A DNA stretch of 51,409 nucleotides from assembly GCA_039881045.1 (NCBI GenBank), contig JAYWVB010000097.1, positions 1-51,409 on the forward strand, read 5' to 3'. The DNA is from Chaetomium olivaceum (Eukaryota; Ascomycota; Sordariomycetes; Sordariales; Chaetomiaceae). The notes below the pieces were generated by a model, which saw only the letters and a program-made list of their open reading frames with translations, was not told where the DNA came from and did no database searches. Below, piece by piece: positions 11,085-22,262 of the stretch; position 1 is the stretch's first letter; every line of letters starts with the position of its first letter. The position numbers were made by a program, and so were the translations under genes.

Positions 11085-13119
11085 TTACTGGTTCATCCCC
11101 TTCCACTCCATCATCTCCTTGGTGCTTGGTAAGAACATTTTGGAGTCCCTCTTTGCCGCGTCGGTCTTGGCTGCGTCGCTGAGCGCCACGGCATACTCGC
11201 CACGTTTCTTGATCAGAAACGCCAGTGCCAGCGTCGGCTGCACGTTTCTTCTGGCGGGCTTCTTTCTCGGGTCTCTCCCCTTGCCCTCTAGACTGACGCC
11301 GTCCGCATCGTGGTGGAACATGGCCCGCGACACGGAGGCCGCCAAGTGCCTCGCATCAGCCTCATTAATCACTCCCGCAGCGGCGAGTAAGACCTCGGCA
11401 AACAGCGTCAGGAGGTGCTTGGTCAGGTTGCGGTTGGCCGTCGGCAGTCGGTTGAGCGCCTCGGTCCAAAAGTCGAGACCCGTTTCGATGCGCGGGCACG
11501 GTGGTTCGATGGCACCTTCTTGCCGCGCAAGTAGAATCCAGGATTTGACCACCGACGAAGAGATGAGCGGTTTCGGCAATGACTCGAGGTAGACCAGAAT
11601 GAGACGCGCCGCGTCATGGACTGTGTAGTCGCTTCCCTCAAAGTAGAACTGCTCGCCAAACGTTGGTGGCGTGCTGAAGATGGCCTGGAGGTTGGTGACG
11701 TTGTACAGGTTTCCGGGCGATGAGAAGATGTTGGTGTCCGTGCCACCTAGACAGACACGCGGGTTAATTATGTTACTCTCGACCTTGAGAGGGGGGATGG
11801 GGTGACAAACCTGCGCGACGAATAAATTCACAGCATTTGTGTACCGCGATTGGGAACGTCCGATGCGATGTGCTCCTTCCCTTGTGCGATATCCTGATCT
11901 TCATGGGCGCCACGCGGATGCTCTCCTTAAGATCCACGCCAAATACTGCATCTGACTTCTTCGCCTGCGAATCTCCTAGCCATGGCATACGCTGGAAGAA
12001 CTTGCTGGTTGAGCTGGCCTCGGTCCGGGGGGTCATAGGTAAAGGCGAAATGGGCGTGGTCGCATCTGGAGTTGACACTTCATCATCGTGATGATTCTGC
12101 CCCCGCGGCGGGGTAGTAAGCTGCATGGGCGTTAAGGACCGCTTCTCCAGGCACGGGTCCTCGACTCGGCTTCCGTTGCGCATTCTTGAAAAAAGGTTGA
12201 TAGACTTCCGTACAGCAGCGTTCGCGTGGCTGGGTCGCCACTCGCCCGAACTACCACTTCCCAACGAGCTCACGCTCCGACAGTGACCGCCACCATCCAC
12301 TGTAAGGAACAGCTGCCGGTCACCACCGTCAGCGGTGCTGTGGCCATACGACACCTCGGTGGGCGTCAGGAGCGACACGCCATCTGTGTTGGCGTCTTCT
12401 TCACGAATAATACCCAGTCCATCTGACCCTGCCGTCTCAATGGACTTGATGGACATTTTGCGCATCTTGTCCTGTGTTTCGAGCTCAGAAGCGGGGTTGA
12501 GGTGGCGCCCAAGCTCGAGGTCGGGAGACATGAGCTGTGTTAGCGGGCGGAAGACGTCAGGCGGAACGCTTGGGGTCACCGGTCCAGAGACGGACGGGCT
12601 GGGCCCCATTCCAAAGGTATCCTCCTGGTCTGGCATCAACTCGGGCATCTCGCATGGGTGTTGGAAAGGAAATCGTGAAATCCGGCACGACATTTCAGGC
12701 TGAGGTGAAGCGACTGTTTGCTCAAGGGGAAGTGGCGGCAATGCCTTCTGGCCAACCAGGTTTGTTGGCTGTTCAGCCGGGTGTCTCGCTTGTTGGGTGT
12801 GGGTGTGCGTATGCGTATGCGTGCTGCCGGCGTCGGACCAACCGTTTAAGTCGTCGCTTGAGTCTACCACGGAATCGGCGTCAATGTCGTCGTTGGTTCC
12901 GTCTTCCTCGTCCGTCAAGCCCACCACGACCCCTCGAATCGGGCCCTGTCGATGGTTGGGGGCCGGCGCCGGTTTTGGGGTTGCCCGGCCGCTGTCGTCA
13001 CCAGCCGAACTGAGAGTGTTTCTCGACATGCGCTGCTGCGTTCCGTCTCCCCCACCACCCCAACCCAGCAGGGCCGCGGCCAGCTGCTCCCGCAAGCCAT
13101 CGTCCAGGATGTCGCTCAT
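11085..13119 (-). CDS. RhoGAP-domain protein without arginine finger
   Basis: 656 aa in two exons (11811-13119 and 11085-11746). The 64-nt intron 11747-11810 (gtttgt...ctag) splits a Gly codon. Residues 1 to about 385 look disordered: Ser/Pro/Thr-rich, with acidic stretches and a (TH)n run. From about residue 390 a RhoGAP domain of the fungal Sac7-like type follows, beginning FGVDLKESI, with YTVHDAARLILVYLESLPKP as its most typical block. RhoGAPs speed GTP hydrolysis on Rho GTPases with an arginine in a G-I-F-R-x-S-G loop. Here the loop reads NIFSSPGN, with Ser445 at the arginine position. The later Asn of the N-L-A motif is His (RHLAASV). It may therefore bind Rho proteins without acting as a classical GAP. 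Both changes lie in continuous exon sequence well away from the splice site. Confidence 0.85.
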
Positions 13120-15450
13120 TATTGCAACGTCGTAATATCCCTTCCGGTGAGCTATCCGTCACCTCAGGGTCATGACATGGCGTTGTGAAGTTGGTTTTGG
13201 GTCTCTAGCATGCTGCACAGTGATAGTTGCTCGAGCTCGGATCGTCTCTTGGTCGCTTGCAGATTGCAGATTTCAGATTGCAGAGCTGCAGGAGAATGCC
13301 TGGTAATGGGTGTGCCCTGGCCGCAATGTGAGAATGTGAGTGATTGTGCCGTTTCGAGTGCCCAAATGCAGCAAGCGGCGCAAGGGTGGAGCCCGTGCCG
13401 TGCAGCGGTTCCGAGGAGTTCGGTCGGGGGTTCCGTGGGACGGCCGGGGGTGCCCTCCAGGTCCCCAGGTGTAAGCGCGGGGATGCCGTCCGTGTTGGGT
13501 TGACCGTTGGGCGATCTACTGTGTAAGATGCAAAAGTAAAACAAACGAAAAAAGACGGAGTCAGATCACCAAAACTCAAAAAAGTTCAGACCAGACAGAG
13601 AAAGGGAAAGAGCCGGCAAGCAATTGCGGGCAGGGCAGGCTTAATTCAATAACAAGCATGGAACCTGGAAGCTTCAGTTCCATCCTACAGTACCCCCATT
13701 TCCCCCCCATCCCTCCTGCTGCCATGCTGCCATCCCATCCCATCCGGAACATCCACAGAAATTTACTCACCGTCTCCCGCCTCTCTGTGCTCCTTGCTTT
13801 CCTCCTTTCACACTGCGACCACGCACAACAAGGACCTCCAAATGTTCCCAGGTTCCCGTTGGCCCCCGCGTTCCCTGACGCCCCCGCAGGTGCTTTTCCA
13901 GGCAGGAATGAGCCAGCCACTCCACGCAGCTAAGCTTGTTTCAGGATCACTGCAACGCTGTGCTCTGCCCCCCAAGCTTGCGAGTGCCTGCTGACCGTTC
14001 CCCAATCCTGGATCTTTCAGGGGCCCGATGGGGCTTCTCGGGTGTTTTCTTTTCGCCCAGGCAAGCCAGGCCCTGGCTTTAACAACATCGCAACCAGCGT
14101 CGTATTCATGACGAGGGGTTCCTGTCCTTGAATTTGGCCGAACAATCTAGGCGCCACCGACAGTTCCTTCTTTTTGAGAAGAATGGCGGTAAAAAAGCAT
14201 CAAAAACCAATTTTTTTACGTTCCGAGTCCTTACAGTGTTTCTTTTTTGGGCCAGACACTAAGAATCACGGCGGATTTCCAACCCGATCCATCTGCAACA
14301 TGTCGAAAGCAACACATCCCGGGCTCGAGTATCTGAATGACAGACTCCTCAACATGCATGTTTGCATCGGCTGTGCCGCTCGTTACCACCCTCCCAGGGC
14401 CACCTGGGCACTCCACCACCGCGACATCGCTTCCAGCATGCCAGCACCCACACACGCACACACCGCTGTGACTATCTGATCCCTCTATTCCGAGGGTCCC
14501 CATGCACCTCATTTCTATCCGTTTCCGCTCACAGTCTATGCACGATGATGGGAAGATGGCAAGGTGCTAGCGACCGCTACCCCCTTTACCCGCGATCCGG
14601 GATCACGGCCCACACCAGGTCGCGCCGATGGGCCGCTCTACGGCACGGTCTGGGTTTTGTGGTTTTGTATGTATTGTCCGTCTGTTCACAGGATGTAGAA
14701 TAATGAGTTTGTCCCACCAGCGCCAAGATGAAAACGAAACATCAAACAACGGCACAGCAGGTTTGGCCGACTCCAGGCAATAAAAAACAGGTACAAATCC
14801 CGCCGATCCGCTCGGATCTCCAGGATCGATCTCTGGAGCAGGATTCAGGCAGCGCAGGGACGCTTCTTTGACGCCACTGGCACCACTGCAGTTTGCGGGG
14901 GTGGAGCCCTTTCCCTTTCTCCCGAGACTCGAGCCCCCTGAACTTACACAGCAATTCGAGTTCACGACCGATAAGTTGAGCGCATTGTTTTGTTTGTTCA
15001 GGCCGACTTACGGGAGCAACGGATGGGCGAGGTCTGACGTTGGATGAGCAAGGACCTTGTGCTTCGTCCGGATTGACTACGGACAGGGACACCTCGGTGA
15101 ACACACAAGTCGTGCCAAGGGGGGATCTTTCAGGCTCCCGAATATCAAAAAGGGGACAGTCGTCTGCCGCGCTACCGATTTGGGAACCGCTGGATTGGGA
15201 AAAAGGATTGAAAGTTGGGAGGCCCGAGTGTCCATCTAAGTTTGGATTATCTGAATCCTTCGGAGGCCCGACCCCAAGACCCAACCCGATCTGTTCCTAG
15301 CAGGACGTCAATTCAGGGGTTTTCCTTGAACAGGTCTGTCCGCATATCCAGCTCCAGCTCGAAAGACCAACACCAGAAACCAGAAAAGGAAAAATACAAC
15401 CCAAGCCTGTATCATAATCATGAACCGACTCAAGGCCCTTAAACGGACCT
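13120..15450. other. Gene-poor 2.3 kb interval
   Basis: This follows the 5' end of the RhoGAP gene. Several frames of 60-180 codons are open on both strands, but none has a recognisable motif or splice-supported extension. A purine/pyrimidine-rich patch around 13200-13300 and Pro-rich translations are compositional. A long 5' leader of the RhoGAP transcript may lie in the first part. Confidence 0.45.
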
Positions 15451-16770
15451 CTAGTCTTCCCGTCTCACGCCCTTGAACGCCAAAATGGACTCAACAGTAT
15501 CCACCACGCTCTTCTCCAGCCCAGTATACTCCAGCCCCAACACCTCCTTAGACCGCGAGTTATCAAACGCCCAGTGATCCTCAGGGAAATCATCCTTCTG
15601 ATCCTCCTCCGCCGGCGGGAGCTTATCCTCCAGCTGCGGAAACCGGCTTCGGACGATACTCGCAATCCGGTGGTTCGAAAAGAAGCCTCCCACCACATAA
15701 AATCTCTTCCCCGCCGCCTCAGGCACCGTCATGGCGCGCACGTGAGCCAGCGCCACGTCACGGACGTCGACAAAAGTAAAGACGGGCGCTGTCGGCTGGA
15801 TGCCGTCACGCATACGACCCTGCACGAGATCGAGGATGCGGCGGTTGGACGTGTTCAAGTTGTCGAGACTGTCCAGGCTCCGCGGGGGCGGCCCGAATGT
15901 GTAGGTGCAGTTGATGGTGGCGATGCTGAACTTGTCCGGGTGCGTCTTGTGGAAGTCCCAGGCGTACTGCTCAGCGAATGTCTAAGATCAACAAACGGGG
16001 AATGTGTTAGTGAGCTTCTCCGGTGAAGCTTTTTAGAGATGTTTGCTCTGGGCAGAGAGGGCCTCACTTTGCTGGCCCTGTAAGTGTGCACTGGGTCCAT
16101 GGCCTCCTCCCAGGTGATTTTGCACCAGGAGGATTCATCGTAGACTTTGGGGTGGTTCGGCGGGTTGAGTATGGCAGCCGACGAGGAGGTGAAAACGACG
16201 CGTTTGACCGCAGGTGCATGGTGGTATAGTGATTCGAGGAGGCCGCTTATTCCCTTGATGGCGGGATCAAGACACTCCTTTTGGGGGTCTTCCCAACTCA
16301 TCTGATACGGCGAGGCCGTGTGAACGACGTAGTCGAACGGAGGGCTGGACATGACGACCTGGACTGTGTCGGTCACCAGAACCTCTTGTGGGATGATTGC
16401 ACGCTACCTCATCGAATGCACCCTCTTTCACAATATCGTCGACTATGGCAAACGACACGCGCTGTCTAAATCTCTGATCGATAGAGCTGCCCATGCGTAC
16501 CGCCTTGTTAATGGATCTCACCGTTACGACAACATTGAAACTAGGACAGCATGGTTAGATATAATGTGAAACATTCCCTTCACACTTAACCGTATCTTGC
16601 TTACCCATGGTCCAACAGACAATCCAGAACATGCGAGGCAATGAAACCAGTCCCACCTAGCGAATTGAGCCAGTTAGTGACATGCTGCAAGTATTGCACA
16701 CCACAAAAGCCGCCTTACCGGTCAGCAGGACCCTGCCTTTGCTAGGCGACCGAGTGTCGTTCGTCGACAT
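15451..16770 (-). CDS. Extended SDR, dihydroflavonol-reductase/Gre2-like
   Basis: NAD(P)-dependent short-chain dehydrogenase/reductase of 352 aa. I rebuilt five exons: 16719-16770, 16605-16656, 16408-16540, 16068-16358 and 15451-15981. All donors are GT and all acceptors AG, and every junction keeps phase. The first junction creates the Rossmann motif LLTG-GTGFIASHVLD. The 49-nt third intron joins GAFDE to VVMSSPPFDYVVHTASP, and the fourth joins the catalytic YRASK (Tyr172, Lys176) to TFAEQYAW. The TSSSAA serine block and DVRDVA are also present. Relatives reduce aldehydes or ketones (methylglyoxal reductase Gre2, dihydroflavonol 4-reductase) and often act as tailoring enzymes. It is transcribed divergently from the FAD monooxygenase over a shared 541-bp region, so co-regulation is plausible but not shown. 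Confidence 0.92.
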
Positions 16771-17311
16771 TATTCTAGTATTCATTCGTCTTCTCTTCCG
16801 TTCTGAGATTGATTTGGTTCGACGAGTGAGAGGGGGGCGTAATGTTTGAGTCTTCGTGCTATGTCGCCAAATGTGAGTAGTAATCTGAGTACCGGTGTGG
16901 ATTGAATGATTCTGACCGTGATTATCCGATTCGCGTGCAAGAAGATGCATGGCCGTCGAGGAAGAGCTTGGGGAAAGGGCCAGAGAGAAGCTTCAATAAA
17001 GTTTCAGCCGCAGTTATCTGGTCCAGTGAAACCTGCAGATTCGGCTTGTGGCCGGCAATCCCCAACGTAACCCGACGGCAAGCCCAACACACATTCCGAC
17101 ATCCAAGTCGAGCTAGAAGGGACGGGACGAGCCACTGCTACCGCGGCACCTCTAAGCACTCGCCATATTAAGAAGACTTGCCGCTGTCGTCAAGACAGCA
17201 AAAAGTCCGTTCTCAAGGGTCCATTGCGCGAGGAAGTCAAGCCTAGGCAGATCAACAGCTAGCTACACAGATACTCTCTTTAACAGTGACCGGCTACTAC
17301 CAAAACACAAC
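16771..17311. promoter_or_regulatory. Shared divergent promoter of SDR and FAD monooxygenase
   Basis: This 541-bp interval separates the two start codons on opposite strands. It contains several CGG/CCG triplets, including ccgcgg near 17139, as expected for Zn2Cys6 regulators, but I see no well-formed inverted repeat. Both genes must take their promoters from here. Confidence 0.5.
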
Positions 17312-18754
17312 ATGTCTCCAGCGATTTCAGACGATCCCCTCCACGTCGCCATCATCGGCGGGGGCATCACGGGCGTCAACCTCGCTCTTGGCCTACAAGC
17401 CCGCAATGTCTCGTATAGCATCTACGAGCGTTCCACAGGCTTCCGCGAGATTGGTGCGGGGATTGGCTTCAGCCCCAACGCAGAGCGCGCCATGGCCGCT
17501 CTCAACCCGGAGGTGCTCGCCACCTACAAACGTCTAGCTAACCCCAACGGCGAGGACTACTTCCGGTGGATAGACGGGTACGAGACGGGCGACCTAATCT
17601 TCCAGCTGCACGTCGGAAAAGACGGGTTCCAGGGTGGACTCCGCAGCACATTCCTCGAGGGGTGGGCGAAGCTGATCCCACCTACCGCGGTCCACTTCAG
17701 CAAGCAGCTCGACACCATCACTGAGCCCAGCACCCTTGGCTCTTCAAAACTACAGCTGCACTTCGCCGACGGCACAACCGCCACGGCGGACGCTGTCATC
17801 GGCTGCGACGGCATCCACTCCCGCGTCCGCCAGCTTCTCTTTCCTCCTCCCTCCAGCCAAACCCCATCCCCAAACTCTTCACCCCCAGCGACCGCCCACC
17901 CAACCTACACGCACAAGTTCTGCTTCCGGGCACTGACCCCCATGCGCGATGCCATCGCCGCGCTCGGCAAAACCAAAGCCTCCACACGCTTCATGCACAA
18001 CGGCCCCGGCGCGCATCTCATCACCTACCCGGTCGGCAACAACACGCTTCTCAACATCCTCGCCGTCATCTCCGACCCGCCCTCCCACAGCAGCAGCAGC
18101 ACCAAGGACACCCCGACGCGCGGCTGGCCCCATCCACGACACACCACCCCCGGCCACAGACGCGAAGCAGAGCAGGCCTTCTCCCAATGGAACCCCACCG
18201 CGCGCGCCATCGTGGGCCTGTTCCCAGAGTCCGGGATGGACAAGTGGGGCCTGTTCGACATGGCGGAGCACCCGGCGCCCTACTACGCGCGAGGGAGGGT
18301 GTGCGTGGCCGGGGACGCGGCACACGCTACTGGACCGCATCTGGGGGCCGGGGCGGGGATGGGGGTGGAGGATGCGTTGGTTTTGGCGGAGGTTTTGGGG
18401 GCAGTGGCTGGGCAATATGGGAAGGGCAATGGGACGGGGAATGGGAAGAGGGAGGGCGAGGGTGAGGAGGAGGACGACGAGGTGGAGAAGGCAGGGGACA
18501 ATAAAGGAAAGAAAGAGTTGCTGGAGAGAGCATTGCAGGTGTACAACGAGGTCAGGTATTCGCGGACGCAGTGGGTGGTGCAAGTGACCAGGGAAGCGTG
18601 TGATTTGTTTCAGTGGCGGGATGAGGCGGTGGCGAGAAACTCGGAAAGCTTTGGTCGCGAGATTACCGAACGATTTTATAAAGTTTGGAAGTATGATTTG
18701 GATGGGATGGTGGAAGAGGCGCTAGCGAAGCTGCGTGCGCCGCCGGCGACTTAG
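17312..18754 (+). CDS. FAD-dependent monooxygenase, salicylate-hydroxylase-like
   Basis: 480 aa in one exon, a group A flavin monooxygenase. The N-terminal dinucleotide motif GGGITG is at 16-21, followed by YERSTGFREIGAGIGFSPNA. The DG motif is at Asp166 (GCDGIHSRVR) and the GD motif at Asp335 (VCVAGDAAHATGPHLGAGAG). The enzyme would hydroxylate an aromatic or polyketide-like substrate using NAD(P)H and oxygen. Family members include salicylate hydroxylases and secondary-metabolite monooxygenases, and the substrate cannot be read from sequence. Two regions are unusual: a Ser/Pro/Thr-rich insert at about 177-195, and a Gly-Asn-Gly-Lys/Glu-rich linker before the C-terminal helix at about 372-400. 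No signal peptide or membrane helix is present. Confidence 0.92.
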   Translation: MSPAISDDPLHVAIIGGGITGVNLALGLQARNVSYSIYERSTGFREIGAGIGFSPNAERAMAALNPEVLATYKRLANPNGEDYFRWIDGYETGDLIFQLHVGKDGFQGGLRSTFLEGWAKLIPPTAVHFSKQLDTITEPSTLGSSKLQLHFADGTTATADAVIGCDGIHSRVRQLLFPPPSSQTPSPNSSPPATAHPTYTHKFCFRALTPMRDAIAALGKTKASTRFMHNGPGAHLITYPVGNNTLLNILAVISDPPSHSSSSTKDTPTRGWPHPRHTTPGHRREAEQAFSQWNPTARAIVGLFPESGMDKWGLFDMAEHPAPYYARGRVCVAGDAAHATGPHLGAGAGMGVEDALVLAEVLGAVAGQYGKGNGTGNGKREGEGEEEDDEVEKAGDNKGKKELLERALQVYNEVRYSRTQWVVQVTREACDLFQWRDEAVARNSESFGREITERFYKVWKYDLDGMVEEALAKLRAPPAT

Positions 18755-19271
18755 ATTGTTTTCGGATCGGGATTTGGTGTTTTCACCGCTGCTTTGCTGG
18801 GAGTAAATAGGCAATGAAAAACCACGACAAAGCCCAGGCTATATAAATTGCGTTGTTGGTGTCACTTTGCAACAAATACCATTGCAGACCGTTCCTGGTG
18901 CAGTGGTAGGAGTGTGTACCTGCCTGATCAACCTCCCTTGCGAAGTACTGCGAGGCACCGCTGAACAGGCACATTCCTTTTTCGATTCCTGTTGTTGGCG
19001 GGTAAGCCTTTTTTTAGACTTTTGTGCCCGGCTTTTAGGTTCCTTCCATAAGTTGAACCACCATGGATGAACCATGAGACGAAAAACAGGGGGAAGAGAT
19101 TAAAGAAACATGTGAGAAAGGTAATTATTACTAGGAAAGAGTGGGCTTCATAACGGCTTGGGGGAGAGGAGCTGAAAACAAGCTTATCATTTACTCATAG
19201 AATTGATTCATAATCGTGACAAGCCCTAATTAATCAATTCACACAACTCGTCCCATACCGGACCACACCAT
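18755..19271. other. Convergent intergenic region
   Basis: Tail-to-tail interval between the monooxygenase and the F-box gene. It is AT-rich and probably holds both 3' UTRs. No gene is seen. Confidence 0.5.
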
Positions 19272-20586
19272 TCAATACCAACAACTCCCACGACAAGGTC
19301 CAAACATTTCTGTCGGACCCCTTACCATGTTCTCATCCGTGATAGGGCACGAACCGCCTTTCAGCATATATTTCCTAATGTCATGCACAACGTTCTCCCT
19401 GTCGCCAGTGCGGACGGGCTCAGGGTGATCCAGGATCTTCCATCGCCCTTGGTCATTGCAGAGCCCGCTCCAGATGGTGGCGTCCTCCAAGGAGAGCATC
19501 TCCTGCATCTCAGCCAAGGTAGAAGGCCAATGGTCATCCAGCCACACGGCAAACAGCTCGAGCCTGCGTAGGGTGTCCTTGTGGCTTGCCAGAACATCCA
19601 TGAGTAGCGACTTCGTCAGGTTCATACCGCCAAAGCTGAGCGAGGCCAAATGCGGCCAGTGTTGCCCCCGGCGCACCACGTCTCTGAGCCACCCCTCGCT
19701 CCCCCGGGACCCCTGGGGGTCAAGGAACAAAAAGCGACGGCGGAGGGCGCGGAGGCGGGGCAGTGCCCCCAGAAAATCCGGGAGTGTCCCGGCCTCCCTC
19801 AAGCGGTCGTACTCGGCAAGATTCGGGTCTTTCCCGCCGAGCGAGTAGCGGTCGATGTCGCACACGCAAAAGTGCAGGTTCAGGTCGGTCAGGTTGGAGA
19901 AGGGAGCGAGCCGGGCTGGGGTCTGTGGGAGGTCGCCGATGGATCGCCACCAGTCTGCCAGCCTTGAGGGTTTCCAGTCTAGTGTCGCTGCGCTCGAGGG
20001 CGGCCAGGAGTGCCGCGAAAACGCGGTTGCCGGGCCTGCCGCTCTGCCCATGAATGAGTGTCAATGGGGTGTAGCTACCCCTGGCCCCATATCGATTCGA
20101 GCATTGGTGCCACCCTTCACAGTTGACGATGACGCTTCGTAGACCCGACAGTTTGGGCAACACTTCGGGGAGCAGATCGCAGATCACAGGGTTGTTCTGG
20201 ACGTGTGAATGGGCGTCACGCAGCTGGTTATGTTTGGCGTATCCTTGTTGTCGGATCTGCCCATCGTCAGTCAGCAAATGGCCCGCAGGCCAGTCACCAG
20301 CCCAGCTCTTGCGGACCGAGGCGGGCGTGTAAATAAGCGTTTGGAGGTATTTGGACTTTGACCGATCCCTGGCAATGATACGGAGGAGGGAGTGGTTGTC
20401 CGGGTTCGCGTGCACGATGACGCGGCGCAACACCACGCGGGCGCCGATGTCGCCGAATGGCCTACAGACCAGGCGGAAGTTGCCCGCATCAGGGAGGTCG
20501 AGTAAAAAGCAGATCCGTAACCACAGCTCTGTGGGGAGAGTGAGACTGCTGGGGCCGGCATGTTCCATGTGGTCCGTGTCCGCCAT
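19272..20586 (-). CDS. F-box protein, one frameshift
   Basis: N-terminal F-box at about residues 15-45 (LPTELWLRICFLLDLPDAG followed by RLVCRPF), which would bind Skp1 in an SCF ubiquitin ligase. A Leu-rich C-terminal region then follows (NLTDLNLHFC, FLGALPRLRALRRRFLFL, LASLSFGG), typical of large fungal F-box/LRR-like families. The start codon is ATG at 20586. The frame changes once, at about 19950-19980: LERSDTRLETL is read in the first frame and RLADWWRSIGDLPQ in the second, as if one extra base were present. The only GT...AG that would repair it is 28 nt, too short for a normal fungal intron. With the shift resolved the protein would be about 437 aa. The last residues may be changed by an intron starting at gtaagg near 19329. 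The target is unknown. Confidence 0.72.
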
Positions 20587-20980
20587 GTTGGAGATCTGAA
20601 CTGGCTGGCCGGTCTAGCCGGAAAGTGAAGAAGAGCAGTGGTCGATCGTGGAGGGACCTGAGGCTCAGCTAGAACAGCTAGCGCCAATCAAAACGTCGGA
20701 AGTTGGGATGGCCTGACTCGGCTCTGAGCTTCCCGAAAACACCATGCCCGCCAAGGGTAGGGGGCGGCGGCCGCGCGTTCCGTCCCACGCACAACTGCAC
20801 ATAATATGTCTACGCAGCAGGCCCTTTTTGCCTTCAGATGGTAACTCGCTATTCGGTGTCCACACTTGTGTTTCGTCCCCGATTTTCAACTATCATTGGT
20901 CCGCACGTCTCTTCGAAACCGGATACCGGAACCTAATTCGCCCCACGAGTCCCGGCTGCAACTACACTGAACTTGCAACT
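20587..20980. promoter_or_regulatory. Divergent promoter, F-box gene / EBP-like gene
   Basis: The 394-bp interval lies between two start codons on opposite strands, so it should contain both promoters. I see no clear TATA box or repeated operator. Confidence 0.4.
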
Positions 20981-21810
20981 ATGTCGGTTGCTGATAGCTA
21001 CCCTGAAGCTAGTATGGCTAGCCACCCCTACTTCCCTCCTGATTTGGAGTTGCCCGGCTACATGCCGAACCCGACCTCTGTACCGATTCTCCTCGCCTTG
21101 TTCACGGCCGGCGTGGGCTTCGCCTTCTCGGCGACCGTCATCTTGGCACGTACAGTCCAGCCCGGTATTTCCAAGGGCAAGCTGTACACGGCCATGTGGT
21201 TTATGCTGTGTGGTTGCATCCACCTTTTCTTTGAAGGTATGCGTTGCAGGACTTCTGTGTTGATTGTGGTCTTGAACTCGACCTCGTCATTTCAGAGCCT
21301 TCATTCCCCTTTTCTTATGGACTTCTTACTGACACTACCACAAATTAAGGTTATTTCGCTTACCACAACGCCGAGATGCCCGCACGGATCGACGTCTTCG
21401 GGCAGCTGTGGAAGGAGTACTCCAAGTCGGACCACCGCTACCTGACACGCGATGCTTTTGTCGTCTGCATGGAGACGGTGACGGCGTGCGCCTGGGGCCC
21501 GCTCTCCTTCCTCATCGGCTGGCTCACCATCAAGGATCACCCCCTCCGCTACCCGCTGCAGCTCGTCGTCAGCCTCGGCCAGTTCTACGGCGATGTTCTC
21601 TACTACGGGACTTTCTTCTTTGACGAGGCTGTTTACGGCGCTGTTTACTGCCGTCCTGAGCGGTTCTACTTCTGGGCATACTACGTCATGATGAACGGGT
21701 TTTGGATCGTCATCCCTGGATTCTTGGTCTTCCAGAGCATTGTCGAGTGCACCAAAGCGTTGCGCCTCGCGCAGGAGGTTGCGAAGCGGGCGTCGCCGAA
21801 ATCTCAATGA
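20981..21810 (+). CDS. EBP-family (EXPERA) sterol-isomerase-like membrane protein
   Basis: 238 aa with about four membrane spans, close to the usual length of emopamil-binding protein, the delta8-delta7 sterol isomerase. Exon 1 is 20981-21236. The 113-nt intron 21237-21349 (gtatgc...aag) splits a Gly codon and yields CIHLFFEG-YFAYHNAEM. All six residues known to matter in human EBP have counterparts: His81 and Glu85 in HLFFEGYF, Glu and Thr in METVTA, and Asn and Trp in NGFW. Also typical are DVFGQLWKEYSKSDHRYLT and QLVVSLGQFYGDVLYYGTF. Fungi normally use Erg2, an unrelated fold, for this ergosterol step, so the gene is probably an accessory isomerase or a biosynthetic variant. The start was chosen as the first ATG before the conserved region. 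It would sit in the endoplasmic reticulum membrane. Confidence 0.9.
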
Positions 21811-22262
21811 TTTCGACGAATAGGGGGTGGGGGTTTGCTGAAGGTGGTTTTTGTGGTGTCATTCTGTCATTCCAACAACTGTCGGCATTATATAGCTAGA
21901 TATCGACTGAAGAATATTGAGTGTTTCATAGATAATAATGATAATGCATGTAATCTCCAAATTGTGGTTGCATCAAATCAGACATTCACGAATCCTTAAC
22001 TTCCACCCCTTGGATAGGTACATTACCTAGGCTCAACTTCAGCATGAATAGGACGATGGTGGGAGTCGTGCTTGGTTTTAAAAGGCGTTGACCAACCGCA
22101 AAAAAGGAACTAGTTAGATATTTGGCACTGATCAAACCACCTCCTCACTTCTTAGGGGTCTTTATCGGTTGCCACGTGGCTGAGGCAACTGTCTAGCTCA
22201 GGTATCACTACGCGATCCTTAACCATGGCCGTCTGTCTCTTACCACCGCCGTCGAGCATCTA
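21811..22262. other. Convergent intergenic region
   Basis: AT-rich 3' region between the EBP-like gene and the minus-strand hypothetical gene. No coding signal is seen. Confidence 0.45.

Noticed and set aside
14742..15284. A 180-codon minus-strand frame
   Set aside because: It starts at a non-ATG codon or needs an unseen upstream exon, and no family is recognisable.
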